Counted from the first letter of the stretch, positions 1 through 7,830 are shown. The stretch is DNA of 33,991 nucleotides from Saprospiraceae bacterium (GCA_027080725.1 JALWRC010000106.1:1-33991), one strand, 5' to 3'. The notes: generated by a model not told the origin, from the letters alone. Numbers and translations: made by a program.

Positions 1-1643
1 TGGATCCAAGTAGCGCAAGCGGTACTTATCCTGTAGGCCAGCACATGTTGCAGTACTACGTAGAGGATGGCTGTGGCAACGTGGGCGTATGCAACTTGCT
101 CTTCGAAGTGAAGGATTGTAAGAAGCCCACTCCGTACTGCGAAGATGGTGTAGTTACAGTCTTAATGCCGTCTAGTCAGTCCATCCAGATTTGGGCATCT
201 GATTTTAACCTGGGAAGCTTCGATAATTGTACAGAGAAGGAACATTTAGTGTATTCATTTTCTGCCGATACAAGTGAAAAGTCTAAGACGTTCACTTGTG
301 ATGATTTGGGCTCTACCAGTGTACAAATGTGGGTGACAGACGAAGCTGGCAACCAGGATTATTGCGAGGTATATGTTGATATTCAGGACAACAATGACGT
401 GTGCGGCAATGGCTCTGGCATTCGAATCGGCGGAAAGATTGAGGTTGTTGCTAAGAATACACCGTTGGCAGGTGCTGAGGTTAATATTTATAAGCCCTCC
501 GGTTTGGTATCGATGCACCCGACAACGAAAAACGGTACATTCCTGTTTAAAGATATGGAAAAGGGCAACGATTATACCATTAAACCTTTCAAGGATGATG
601 ACCCACTTAATGGGGTTAACACACGTGACTTGGTCGCTATTCAACGTCACCTCTTGGGTAAGGAAGAGTTTACGACTGCATATCAATACATTGCCGCGGA
701 TGTCAATGACAATAGAAAAGTATCGACTGCTGACATTTTGGCCTTGAGAAAACTGATTTTGGGTAAGGTGGCAGGATTTGGTGCGTTTGATAATACCTCC
801 TGGAGATTTGTGGATAAGACCTTTAATTTTACTGATCCGTTCTATCCCTGGCCCTTTGCAGAGGAGATTAAATATAAAGACTTGGAGGTCAGTAAAATGA
901 AGACGGATTTCTCTGCGGTTAAGATTGGAGATCTCACCGGAGATGCCGGATTTGCCGATAACGGTACTCGGGATGCCGGCAGGAAACTCACATTGAGTGC
1001 ACCGGATCAAATGATTGATATGGATGAACCGTATTTGATGTCTATTAGCACTTCGGATAAGGGTGCGATTACAGGTATCCAATTAGTAATCGAATTTGAC
1101 CCTGAAAAAGTGGATTTCAGAGGTATTTATGCGGGCTTGTTGGATATAGAGGATGCTAATATCGGTATGAAATGGTTGAATGAGGGGCGTGTGCTCCTAA
1201 GTTGGAGTGACGCCAATGGAGTACAGCTGCAACCCGGAGCGGAATTGTTTACAGTCCGGTTTGTAGGACGGCGGTCCTGCAATAGTTCCGGCGCCATCCG
1301 CTTAGTAAATGCTCCATTGAACAATGAGGCTTATGATATGGATTTGCGAATCCGGAAGATATCCCTCGATTTTGGAGAGCAAGATGTCGTATTGATGCAG
1401 AATACACCAAATCCATTCAAGCAAAGCACAACCATTGGCTTTGTCCTGCCGGACGATATGCCGGTTACGTTGTCCGTATATAATCTGGAAGGAAAAGTAT
1501 TGATGGTTAAGAGCATAGAGGGACAGCAAGGGATGAATCAATACACGATAAAGAAAGAGCAACTTTCTATAGATGGTGTGTTGTATTATGAATTGAGTGG
1601 AGCTGACTTTACCAAGACTCGTCGTATGGTCATGATTCGTTAG
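1..1643 (+). CDS. C-terminal part of a large secreted surface protein (HYR-like, dockerin-like, cohesin-like, type A T9SS sorting domain)
   Basis: The reading frame is open from base 3, so the true start lies left of the window; about 546 residues are visible. In order they show two Cys-rich Ig/HYR-like repeats (about residues 1-127), a carboxypeptidase-regulatory-like segment (GGKIEVVAKNTPLAGAEVNIY), a dockerin-like pair of calcium-loop helices (about 190-257; NGVNTRDLVAIQRHLLGK and DVNDNRKVSTADILALRKLI), a cohesin-like beta domain (about 327-441), and a type A T9SS C-terminal sorting domain beginning at QNTPNPF. By family knowledge such proteins cross the outer membrane through the type IX system, lose the tail and are anchored or released. 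An adhesive or structural role is likely, since no enzyme domain is visible in this part. A strong terminator follows 23 bases after the stop. The long minus-strand ORF over it is a shadow. Confidence 0.88.
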   Translation, partial: DPSSASGTYPVGQHMLQYYVEDGCGNVGVCNLLFEVKDCKKPTPYCEDGVVTVLMPSSQSIQIWASDFNLGSFDNCTEKEHLVYSFSADTSEKSKTFTCDDLGSTSVQMWVTDEAGNQDYCEVYVDIQDNNDVCGNGSGIRIGGKIEVVAKNTPLAGAEVNIYKPSGLVSMHPTTKNGTFLFKDMEKGNDYTIKPFKDDDPLNGVNTRDLVAIQRHLLGKEEFTTAYQYIAADVNDNRKVSTADILALRKLILGKVAGFGAFDNTSWRFVDKTFNFTDPFYPWPFAEEIKYKDLEVSKMKTDFSAVKIGDLTGDAGFADNGTRDAGRKLTLSAPDQMIDMDEPYLMSISTSDKGAITGIQLVIEFDPEKVDFRGIYAGLLDIEDANIGMKWLNEGRVLLSWSDANGVQLQPGAELFTVRFVGRRSCNSSGAIRLVNAPLNNEAYDMDLRIRKISLDFGEQDVVLMQNTPNPFKQSTTIGFVLPDDMPVTLSVYNLEGKVLMVKSIEGQQGMNQYTIKKEQLSIDGVLYYELSGADFTKTRRMVMIR

Positions 1644-1665
1644 TAACCAAAACTCTATATGGTAG

Positions 1666-1699
1666 AGGGGAGCAAGTTGACACGCTCCCCTTTGCTTTT
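1666..1699 (+). terminator. Rho-independent terminator of the surface-protein gene
   Basis: A perfect 8-bp stem (AGGGGAGC at 1666-1673 with GCTCCCCT at 1684-1691) encloses a 10-nt loop and is followed by a T-rich tail (ttgctttta). It starts 23 bases after the stop codon at 1641-1643. Confidence 0.8.
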
Positions 1700-1885
1700 A
1701 GATGGGAACAGAGCCTTAGAAAAGCGCGTGCAAAACCGCCATCGGGTTTGAGTAATTAGAAAAATGAGGCATTTGGCTTCGGTTGTCGTTTTCGCACCGA
1801 AAGGCAATAGCTTTAAGCCCCCATAAGGTCGTTTGAGAATGAGGTAATGTTTTGATAAGTAATAATTCTTAAATAATATATAGAT

Positions 1886-2275
1886 ATGGCTTTTGAAATT
1901 GTTGGCAAGCTGCATAAAAAATTTGACACCGAACAAAAAACACCGAGTTTCTCAGCGAGGGAATTTGTGATTTATACGGATAAAGAGCAATATCCGCAAT
2001 ACATCAAATTTCAGTTAACGCAAGACCGTTGTTCGTTAATAGATGCCTTTTCTGAAGGCGATATTATAAAGGTATATTTCGATTTGCGAGGTAGAGAATG
2101 GCAGGGAAAGTATTTTACTAATCTCAATGCGTGGAGGATTGAAAAGGATGCTGCAGTCTCTGATACAGCTCCCCCGGCCGGTGTCACTGAAGGGCCAGCT
2201 GTCCCTTTCCCGACAGCTGCAGATGCTCCTCAGACGGATAGTGAGGATCCGCTCGAGGATGATTTGCCTTTTTAA
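1886..2275 (+). CDS. DUF3127 family protein with SSB-like acidic C-terminal tip
   Basis: A 129-residue protein. Residues 1-85 match the Bacteroidota DUF3127 pattern: an MAFEIVGKL start, an F-I-Y-T-D/YPQYIKF strand, and FSEGDIIKVYFDLRGREW, all consistent with an OB-like beta fold. This is followed by a low-complexity Ala/Pro/Thr linker (about 90-117) and a terminal acidic tip, DPLEDDLPF. The tip closely resembles the DDDIPF end of single-strand DNA-binding protein SSB, which recruits repair and replication enzymes. A nucleic-acid-binding role is therefore plausible but inferred; the family has no firmly established function. The gene stands alone between two terminator-like structures, and the start has no strong ribosome-binding site, as is usual in this phylum. 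Confidence 0.82.
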   Translation: MAFEIVGKLHKKFDTEQKTPSFSAREFVIYTDKEQYPQYIKFQLTQDRCSLIDAFSEGDIIKVYFDLRGREWQGKYFTNLNAWRIEKDAAVSDTAPPAGVTEGPAVPFPTAADAPQTDSEDPLEDDLPF

Positions 2276-2280
2276 AATTA

Positions 2281-2307
2281 AAAAGTAAATGAAGGAGCGT
2301 TACTTTT
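2281..2307. terminator. Possible bidirectional terminator between convergent genes
   Basis: AAAAGTAA (2281-2288) and TTACTTTT (2300-2307) form an 8-bp inverted repeat with an 11-nt spacer. It lies between the convergent DUF3127 and thioredoxin-like genes and includes the stop codon of the latter. A T-run follows on either strand, but the stem is A/T rich and weak. Confidence 0.4.
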
Positions 2308-2824
2308 CAGAGTTCCGTTGGAATACATCCCATGGAGTGTTCTTGTAGTACCCTTCGGCAAAGTATTTGCTGATGAGTCGAAAGGTCTTGGCATCTTGAT
2401 ATCCGGGAATGGGTTGGATGACTTTCCAGTCAGGATCCATAAAAACAATAGTGGGAAAACTCAGCTTCCCAAAGGTTATGGCAGCAGCTAATTCATGGTA
2501 GCCCCTCCGGCCTGAGGGTACAAAATGGTATTCTTTGCCATGCAGGGATATCACATCTTTGTATTCAGCATCAAAGCGGATGGGATAGTAATGCTCGTTG
2601 ATGTATTTTGCTACCTCTTCCTGTTGAAATGTATTTTTATCCATTCGCTTGCACCATCCGCACCATTGGGTATAAACATCGATGAAGATGAAGCGCTTTT
2701 CAGTCTTGGATTTTTCCATTGCCTCTTCCCAACTCATCCAATGGATGCCTTTTTGACCCAATACCTCACTTCCATACATCATGAGCAAGACGAGAAAGGC
2801 AAGTGTATAAGTGTATTTCTTCAT
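2300..2824 (-). CDS. Exported thioredoxin-fold protein (CGWC motif)
   Basis: The ATG at 2824 is chosen because it begins a classic signal peptide (MKKYTYTLAFLVLLMMYG, probable cleavage near VLG|QK); the frame stays open 25 codons further upstream without a plausible leader. The mature protein (174 aa in total) has a thioredoxin-like fold with the redox pair C55-G-W-C58 preceded by FIFIDVYTQW. The cis-proline region is SFPTIVFMDPD. These are features of the DUF255/Thioredoxin_7-like periplasmic group. It probably reduces or oxidises disulfides of exported proteins; the partner is unknown. It faces the DUF3127 gene convergently and has no operon partner in the window. Confidence 0.85.
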   Translation of the reverse strand: MKKYTYTLAFLVLLMMYGSEVLGQKGIHWMSWEEAMEKSKTEKRFIFIDVYTQWCGWCKRMDKNTFQQEEVAKYINEHYYPIRFDAEYKDVISLHGKEYHFVPSGRRGYHELAAAITFGKLSFPTIVFMDPDWKVIQPIPGYQDAKTFRLISKYFAEGYYKNTPWDVFQRNSEK

Positions 2825-3453
2825 TGTAAAAGGATAGCTTGAAAGAATAACATGTATTCCAAGGTAATAACTAAAAAGCAAATTGACCATACAGGTCAAT
2901 AGTGCGTTTTTTGATTACCGATGCAAATTAACAACATTAAAACCATTTCGAGTTGAATTTGGTCTTTCAAACTCTAATTTTATAAATATTTTAACACTTT
3001 GATTCTTAATTTATGGTGGGAAGATGACCATTTCATGCCAGATCCAATTACTGCTTAAGATACTGGAGAAGGCCGGAATTCTGCAGGATACCTCATAAAG
3101 TTTTATAATAATACTAAAAAGTTCTCCAATGCGTTTGAAGGATGGAAGAGTGGTTTTGACTTGGGATCCCAGCCAATAGTGTCGTTGGTGAAGGTTTGTG
3201 GGATGATGAAATCGACATAAAAAATAATCTGACAAGATTTTTTACCAATCGGCATGATTATTTTCTATCAAAGATTCCATCTGGCCTTAATGGATAATAA
3301 AAATATACAGATGGAAATGCAAAGGCTTTTCCGGATGAATTTCAGAGAGAAGTGATAGGGTAATGGCCTATTTGTAAAAGACAAGATACAAATTGATTTT
3401 TCTCTTGTGTAGTTTGGAGAAGTTATTACATTTGCGCAATAAAATATAATATC
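2825..3453. other. Long intergenic stretch without a supportable gene
   Basis: About 630 bases. The right end holds the glutamate dehydrogenase promoter. The middle (about 3010-3400) has short readable stretches in plus-strand frames interrupted by stops and frame changes (for example, YLIKFYNNTKKFSNAFEGWK near 3090-3150). This might be a decayed gene, but no family was recognised. A 74-codon minus-strand ORF at 3011-3235 lacks a recognisable domain and is not called. Confidence 0.4.
3405..3434 (+). promoter_or_regulatory. Bacteroidota-type promoter of glutamate dehydrogenase
   Basis: A -33 TTG (3405-3407), a 19-nt spacer, and a perfect -7 element TACATTTG (3427-3434; consensus TAnnTTTG) lie 20 bases ahead of the gdhA start codon. 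Confidence 0.72.
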
Positions 3454-4824
3454 ATGTTAGCACCAACAAAACCACAACAAAAGATTTACGATTTAGAGCA
3501 GTTTATGCAAGGGGTAGAGGCCAAATACCCAAATCAACCCAATTTTTTACAAGCGGTGAGAGAGTTTATGGAAGTCGTTCTTCCATTTATTAACGAGAAC
3601 CCAAAGTATCAAGGCCATCAGCTCCCGGAGCGACTTATCGAACCCGATAGAATGGTGTCCTTCAGAGTCACTTGGACGGACCAAAATGGTAAAATCCAGG
3701 TCAATAAGGGGTATAGGGTTCAGTTTAATCAGAACATTGGGCCTTATAAGGGCGGATTGAGATTTCACCCTACAGTTAATGAGGATATATTAAAATTTTT
3801 GGGATTTGAGCAGGTTTTTAAAAATAGCCTCACCACCCTTCCCATGGGAGGAGCCAAAGGTGGCTCGGATTTTGACCCCAAAGGCAAATCAGATATTGAC
3901 GTAATGCGTTTTTGTCAGGCATTTATGTCTGAATTATTTAGATATATTGGTCCGGATCGTGACGTACCTGCAGGGGACATTGGTGTCGGCGGTCGAGAGA
4001 TTGGCTATTTGTTTGGAGAGTATAAGAAGATAACCCAACAACACGTAGGTGTATTGACAGGGAAAGGATTGTCATTTGGTGGCAGTTTGATACGCCCGGA
4101 GGCGACCGGGTATGGGGCGGTTTATTTTGCCAAGGAAATGCTCGAGCGAAGAGGCATGGGGTTTGAAGGCAAGAAATGCTTGGTTTCCGGCTCAGGTAAT
4201 GTTGCCCAGTATGCGGCAGAAAAGCTAATCGAATTAGGAGCTAAGGTATTGAGCGTCTCTGACTCGAGCGGGACGGTCTTTATGCCGGATGGAATGACCC
4301 GTGAACAATGGGAATGGATGATGGAGCTGAAGAATGTCAGGAGAGGTAGAATCCGCGAATTGGCAGATGCCTTTGGATTGATGTACTTAGAAGGGGAAAG
4401 GCCATGGGGCATTAAGGCTGATTATGCTTTTCCGTGTGCCACCCAGAATGAAATCTATGCGGAGGATGCGGAGGTTATGGCCAAAAATGGGGTTAAAATG
4501 GTCGTGGAAGGTGCCAATATGCCTGTGAAGCTGGAAGCCGTACATGTGTTTGATAAATTCGGGGTAATGTATGCTCCGGGAAAAGCATCCAATGCAGGAG
4601 GCGTTGCCATATCCGGATTAGAGATGACACAGAACGGATTGCGCTTGAGTTGGACGCGTGAAGAAGTAGATAATAAGTTAAAGCAAATTATGCGTGATAT
4701 CCACGATCAGTGTGTCAAATACGGAGCTTCCCCGGATCATTCATCTGTCAATTATGTCAAGGGTGCTAATCTGGCCGGATTTGTCAAAGTAGCAGATGCG
4801 GTTATCTCCCAAGGGGTGATATAA
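3454..4824 (+). CDS. gdhA: Glutamate dehydrogenase (probably NADP-dependent)
   Basis: A 456-residue enzyme interconverting 2-oxoglutarate plus ammonium and glutamate in the cytoplasm; its length is typical of the hexameric small-subunit type. Visible motifs are the substrate-binding stretch GPYKGGLRFHPTVNEDILKF (98-117), the active-site loop LPMGGAKGGSDFDP with catalytic Lys135, the PAGDIGVGGREIGY segment (about 172-185), a Rossmann dinucleotide motif GSGNVAQYAAEKL, and near the end the GVAISGLEM loop. Cofactor choice (NADP) is inferred from similarity to the biosynthetic GdhA type, not proven. It is a single-gene unit with its own promoter 20 bases upstream and a terminator starting about 40 bases downstream. 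Confidence 0.97.
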   Translation: MLAPTKPQQKIYDLEQFMQGVEAKYPNQPNFLQAVREFMEVVLPFINENPKYQGHQLPERLIEPDRMVSFRVTWTDQNGKIQVNKGYRVQFNQNIGPYKGGLRFHPTVNEDILKFLGFEQVFKNSLTTLPMGGAKGGSDFDPKGKSDIDVMRFCQAFMSELFRYIGPDRDVPAGDIGVGGREIGYLFGEYKKITQQHVGVLTGKGLSFGGSLIRPEATGYGAVYFAKEMLERRGMGFEGKKCLVSGSGNVAQYAAEKLIELGAKVLSVSDSSGTVFMPDGMTREQWEWMMELKNVRRGRIRELADAFGLMYLEGERPWGIKADYAFPCATQNEIYAEDAEVMAKNGVKMVVEGANMPVKLEAVHVFDKFGVMYAPGKASNAGGVAISGLEMTQNGLRLSWTREEVDNKLKQIMRDIHDQCVKYGASPDHSSVNYVKGANLAGFVKVADAVISQGVI

Positions 4825-4862
4825 TGTGTTGAGAGACACGATCGGAAAAACGTAAAGAATAT

Positions 4863-4902
4863 GGCGGAAATGGATGTAAATACGCATTCGTTTCCGCCTT
4901 TT
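4863..4902 (+). terminator. Rho-independent terminator after gdhA
   Basis: The stem GGCGGAAA (4863-4870) / TTTCCGCC (4891-4898) has a further ATG/CAT pairing inside and is followed by TTTT. It starts 38 bases after the gdhA stop. Confidence 0.75.
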
Positions 4903-4949
4903 ATTGTGTAGGGTTAGGTTAGACAAACACCAACTAAAACAATTTTGAT

Positions 4950-4986
4950 TTTTTTTGATAAAAAATTAAGTTTAGAATCAAAAAAA
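4950..4986. promoter_or_regulatory. 10-bp inverted repeat just upstream of the tRNA operon promoter
   Basis: TTTTTTTGAT (4950-4959) and ATCAAAAAAA (4977-4986) are perfect inverted copies with a 17-nt spacer. They end 3 bases before the -7 element at 4990, covering the place where a -33 element would sit. This could be an operator or bent-DNA activator site, or simply A/T-rich sequence. Confidence 0.3.
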
Positions 4987-4989
4987 TAG

Positions 4990-4997
4990 TACCTTTG
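4990..4997 (+). promoter_or_regulatory. -7 promoter element of the tRNA-tuf operon
   Basis: TACCTTTG matches TAnnTTTG exactly and lies about 100 bases ahead of the first tRNA. The 10-mer TACCTTTGCG is identical to that in front of tRNA-Ser at 29851. No TTG was found at the ideal -33 distance. Confidence 0.6.
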
Positions 4998-5096
4998 CGT
5001 TCACTTTTGAGGAAGGGCATGGAAAAGTGTGTTGGAAAGAGGTGAAAAAAGCGGCATTTACGAAGGTTTACATGCCGGGAGAGAAGTTGAGGATTT

Positions 5097-5169
5097 GCCA
5101 ATGTAGCTCAGTTGGTAGAGCAGCTGATTTGTAATCAGCTGGCCGGGGGTTCGAGTCCCTCCATTGGCT
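5097..5169 (+). tRNA. tRNA-Thr (anticodon TGT)
   Basis: A 73-nt cloverleaf with acceptor arms GCCAATG/CATTGGC and a D arm GCTC..GAGC. The anticodon stem GCTGA/TCAGC holds the loop ttTGTaa, and the T arm contains GGTTCGAGTCC. CCA is not encoded. First of four tRNAs before tuf. Confidence 0.96.
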
Positions 5170-5181
5170 CATTAGTGAAGA

Positions 5182-5264
5182 GGGGGCGCGCCGGAGTTGG
5201 AGAGCCGGGCCAGACTGTAAATCTGGTGACTACGTCTGAATAGGTTCGAATCCTATCGCCCCCA
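5182..5264 (+). tRNA. tRNA-Tyr (anticodon GTA)
   Basis: An 83-nt type II tRNA with acceptor GGGGGCG/CGCCCCC, anticodon stem CCAGA/TCTGG with loop ctGTAaa, a long variable arm, and a T loop with GGTTCGAATCC. It lies 12 bases after tRNA-Thr. CCA is not encoded. Confidence 0.96.
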
Positions 5265-5312
5265 CTCAATCGAAGTAGAAGAAAGGTTGAAAAAATGGCT
5301 TTTTGGTAATAA

Positions 5313-5385
5313 GCGGGAGTAGCTCAGTTGGTAGAGCATCAGCCTTCCAAGCTGAGGGTCGCGGGTTCGAGTCTCGTCTCCCGCT
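5313..5385 (+). tRNA. tRNA-Gly (anticodon TCC)
   Basis: A 73-nt tRNA with acceptor GCGGGAG/CTCCCGC, anticodon stem TCAGC/GCTGA with loop ctTCCaa, and T-arm GGTTCGAGTCT. CCA is not encoded. The T-run after it (tctttttttcc) could end a fraction of transcripts. Confidence 0.96.
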
Positions 5386-5449
5386 CTTTTTTTCCTCTTT
5401 GCAATAGAGGTATACAAAAAGAGGTGTCTTATTATGATGTCTTTTAGTT

Positions 5450-5521
<72 letters not shown>

Positions 5522-5536
5522 CAAATGTATTCGGAT

Positions 5537-5549
5537 TCAGACAATCAAA
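5537..5549 (+). repeat. Left copy of a 13-bp direct repeat flanking tuf
   Basis: TCAGACAATCAAA occurs here, 21 bases before the tuf start codon, and again at 6794-6806 after the gene. Confidence 0.6.
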
Positions 5550-5570
5550 ATATCATTAAAATTTTTAAAA

Positions 5571-6767
5571 ATGGCAAAAGAAACTTTTAAGAGGGACAAG
5601 CCGCACGTCAATATAGGTACGATTGGTCACGTTGACCACGGCAAGACAACATTGACTGCAGCTATTACTTATGTGTTATCTGCAGATGGACTTGCAGAAA
5701 AAGCAGATTATGATTCTATTGACTCCGCACCTGAAGAAAAGGAAAGAGGAATTACGATCAATACTGCGCACGTAGAATATGAAACAGATAATCGTCACTA
5801 TGCACACGTTGACTGTCCTGGTCACGCGGATTATGTGAAGAACATGGTAACAGGTGCGGCCCAAATGGATGGTGCTATCCTTGTTGTAGCCGCTACGGAT
5901 GGTCCTATGCCTCAGACGAGAGAGCACATTTTGTTGGCACGTCAGGTAGGCGTACCTAAGATTGTGGTTTTCATGAATAAGGTCGACCTTGTCGATGATG
6001 AGGAGATGTTGGAGCTGGTAGAGATGGAAGTGCGTGAATTGCTCGATCAATATGGTTTTGACGGCGATAATGCAAGTGTTATCCAAGGCTCTGCTTTGAA
6101 GGCATTAGAAGGAGATGCAAAGGCTCAAGCTGCTATTCAAGAATTGATGGCTGCAGTGGATGCGGACATCCCTGAGCCACAGCGAGTAACGGACAAGCCG
6201 TTCTTGATGCCGGTAGAGGATGTGTTCTCTATCACCGGACGTGGAACAGTTGCTACTGGTCGTATCGAAAGAGGGGTTATCAATGTCTCGGATCCTGTCG
6301 AGATCGTCGGACTTCAGAAAGAAGGCGAAAAGCCATTGACATCTGTTGTTACCGGAGTCGAAATGTTTCGTAAGATTCTTGATCGCGGAGAGGCTGGAGA
6401 TAATGCCGGATTGTTGTTGAGAGGTATTGACAAAAACGACATCAAGCGTGGACAGGTTATCGTCGCTCCGGGTTCTATTACTCCACATAAACACTTTAAG
6501 GCAGAGGTGTATATCCTCAGCAAAGACGAGGGAGGAAGACATACTCCTTTCTTCAACGGATATCGACCACAGTTCTATTTTAGAACGACAGACGTAACCG
6601 GAGATTGTAAGCTTCCTGATGGCGTAGAAATGGTCATGCCCGGGGATAATGTTTCTCTCGAGGTGGAGTTGATTACTCCTATCGCTATGGAAAAAGGTCT
6701 TCGTTTTGCTATCCGCGAAGGAGGTAGAACAGTAGGAGCCGGTCAGGTAACTGAAATTCTTGACTAA
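5571..6767 (+). CDS. tuf: Translation elongation factor Tu
   Basis: 398 residues, full length. EF-Tu is the GTPase that delivers aminoacyl-tRNA to the ribosome A site. The G1 loop GHVDHGKT lies at about 19-26, the G2 motif RGITI near 60, the G3 motif DCPGHADY near 82, and the G4 motif NKVD near 137. GSALKALEG follows in the G5 position. Beta-barrel domains 2 and 3 include [17 protein letters not shown] and the C-terminal [16 protein letters not shown]. It sits between four upstream tRNAs and tRNA-Trp, the standard Bacteroidota order. The 3' flank holds a strong hairpin (6853-6884). Confidence 0.99.
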   Translation: MAKETFKRDKPHVNIGTIGHVDHGKTTLTAAITYVLSADGLAEKADYDSIDSAPEEKERGITINTAHVEYETDNRHYAHVDCPGHADYVKNMVTGAAQMDGAILVVAATDGPMPQTREHILLARQVGVPKIVVFMNKVDLVDDEEMLELVEMEVRELLDQYGFDGDNASVIQGSALKALEGDAKAQAAIQELMAAVDADIPEPQRVTDKPFLMPVEDVFSITGRGTVATGRIERGVINVSDPVEIVGLQKEGEKPLTSVVTGVEMFRKILDRGEAGDNAGLLLRGIDKNDIKRGQVIVAPGSITPHKHFKAEVYILSKDEGGRHTPFFNGYRPQFYFRTTDVTGDCKLPDGVEMVMPGDNVSLEVELITPIAMEKGLRFAIREGGRTVGAGQVTEILD

Positions 6768-6793
6768 AATTGTCTCATCCCCAAAGCGGGCGG

Positions 6794-6806
6794 TCAGACA
6801 ATCAAA
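6794..6806 (+). repeat. Right copy of a 13-bp direct repeat flanking tuf
   Basis: TCAGACAATCAAA again, 27 bases after the tuf stop. This copy also contains AGACAAT (6796-6802), which pairs with ATTGTCT at 6769-6775 to form a 7-bp hairpin around a CCCC/GGG core just after the stop codon. Confidence 0.6.
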
Positions 6807-6852
6807 GGAAGTTTTATATAAATTAGAGCTTCAAATAAAGAATTTTTTAGTG

Positions 6853-6892
6853 ATTAAGTATCCCTGTTTGCAGGGATACTTAATCCTATTTT
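6853..6892 (+). terminator. Strong hairpin after tuf (terminator or processing signal)
   Basis: A perfect 14-bp stem (ATTAAGTATCCCTG at 6853-6866, its complement at 6871-6884) with a 4-nt loop TTTG is followed by cctatttt. It lies only 15 bases before tRNA-Trp, so it may partly terminate the tuf transcript or separate it from the secE-nusG part. Confidence 0.65.
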
Positions 6893-6898
6893 AGAAAC

Positions 6899-6971
6899 AC
6901 GGGCTTAGCTCAATTGGTAGAGCGACGGTCTCCAAAACCGTAGGTTGAGGGTTCAAGTCCTTCAGCCCGTG
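6899..6971 (+). tRNA. tRNA-Trp (anticodon CCA)
   Basis: A 73-nt tRNA with acceptor ACGGGCT/AGCCCGT, D arm GCTC..GAGC, anticodon stem ACGGT/ACCGT with loop ctCCAaa, and T arm GGTTCAAGTCC. Terminal CCA is not encoded. It lies 15 bases ahead of secE, as is conserved in many Bacteroidota. Confidence 0.96.
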
Positions 6972-6986
6972 CAAAAGACGATAAAA

Positions 6987-7178
6987 ATGGATAAGATCAA
7001 ATTGTATTTGAAAGAGAGTTACGATGAGTTGCTCCACAAGGTGACATGGCCGTCCTGGAGTCAATTGATGGTGACCTCCAATGTAGTGTTGATATCCTCC
7101 TTAATTATTGCGGCTTTGATCTTTGTCTTTGACATGGTATCAAAGACCATTATGGATTTTATATACGGCTTGGCTTAA
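6987..7178 (+). CDS. secE: Preprotein translocase subunit SecE
   Basis: 63 residues, the short single-span form of SecE that clamps SecY in the Sec translocon. The amphipathic N-terminal helix carries the family signature (YDELLHKVTWPSWSQL) and is followed by one membrane segment (VLISSLIIAALIFVFDMV). The ATG at 6987 was chosen because the frame upstream of it runs into the tRNA-Trp gene. Only 10 bases separate it from nusG, the classic secE-nusG pair. Confidence 0.96.
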   Translation: MDKIKLYLKESYDELLHKVTWPSWSQLMVTSNVVLISSLIIAALIFVFDMVSKTIMDFIYGLA

Positions 7179-7188
7179 ATAGTAAGGA

Positions 7189-7803
7189 ATGGTATCTGAC
7201 GAACTACAAAATCAGGAGATGGACGCGCAAAATTCATCCGAAAGTACTGTTGACTCGTATGAACATCATCGTTGGTATTCTTTGAGAGTGATTAGTGGTA
7301 AGGAGCGGAAGATCAAGGAAATGATTGAGATGGAAGTGGAGCGATCAGGATGGAAGGATATTGTTTCACAGGTTCTTGTCCCTACCGAAAAGGTATATAA
7401 GATCCGGTCCGGCAAAAAAGTCGTTCTTGATCGAAATATCTTGCCCGGGTATATTCTGGTTGCGATGGATCCCAACAAACTGAGTGGAGAGGTTATCCAG
7501 GGCATCACTACCCTCCCCAATGTCATGCACTTCTTGGGCAGGGACAAACCGATTCCCATGCAACCGGCAGAGGCCAATAGAATGCTGGGTAAACTGGATG
7601 AGACTACGGAGATGGGAGAGTCTATGATTGAGCCGTTTATCATAGGTGAGACCGTTAAGATTATCGACGGTCCTTTCAATGAATTTGTAGGGGATATCAA
7701 AGAAGTTAACGAGGAGAAAAAGAAATTAAAGGTTATTGTGAAAATATTTGGAAGAGGAACAGAGGTGGAACTCAATTTCTTTCAGGTAGAGAAGCAATCA
7801 TAA
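7189..7803 (+). CDS. nusG: Transcription elongation/antitermination factor NusG
   Basis: 204 residues. An N-terminal NGN domain (WYSLRVISGKERKIKEMIE at about 29-47, then VLVPTEKVYKIRSGKKV) binds the RNA polymerase clamp. A C-terminal KOW domain (GETVKIIDGPFNEFVGDIKEV) contacts NusE/S10 or Rho. The first 25 residues are an acidic, Ser-rich extension. TAAGGA directly before the ATG is close to a Shine-Dalgarno sequence but tightly spaced. Genes around it are secE, 10 bases upstream, and rplK, 27 bases downstream. Confidence 0.98.
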   Translation: MVSDELQNQEMDAQNSSESTVDSYEHHRWYSLRVISGKERKIKEMIEMEVERSGWKDIVSQVLVPTEKVYKIRSGKKVVLDRNILPGYILVAMDPNKLSGEVIQGITTLPNVMHFLGRDKPIPMQPAEANRMLGKLDETTEMGESMIEPFIIGETVKIIDGPFNEFVGDIKEVNEEKKKLKVIVKIFGRGTEVELNFFQVEKQS

Positions 7804-7830
7804 AACTAAGGTTTAAAATAGTATTACATT

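Noticed and set aside
255-1082. 275-codon minus-strand ORF over the surface-protein gene
   Set aside because: Exactly antisense to a well-supported secreted protein with recognisable domains; its translation resembles no family.
3011-3235. 74-codon minus-strand ORF in the gap before gdhA
   Set aside because: No recognisable domain, no promoter, and composition unlike the neighbouring genes.
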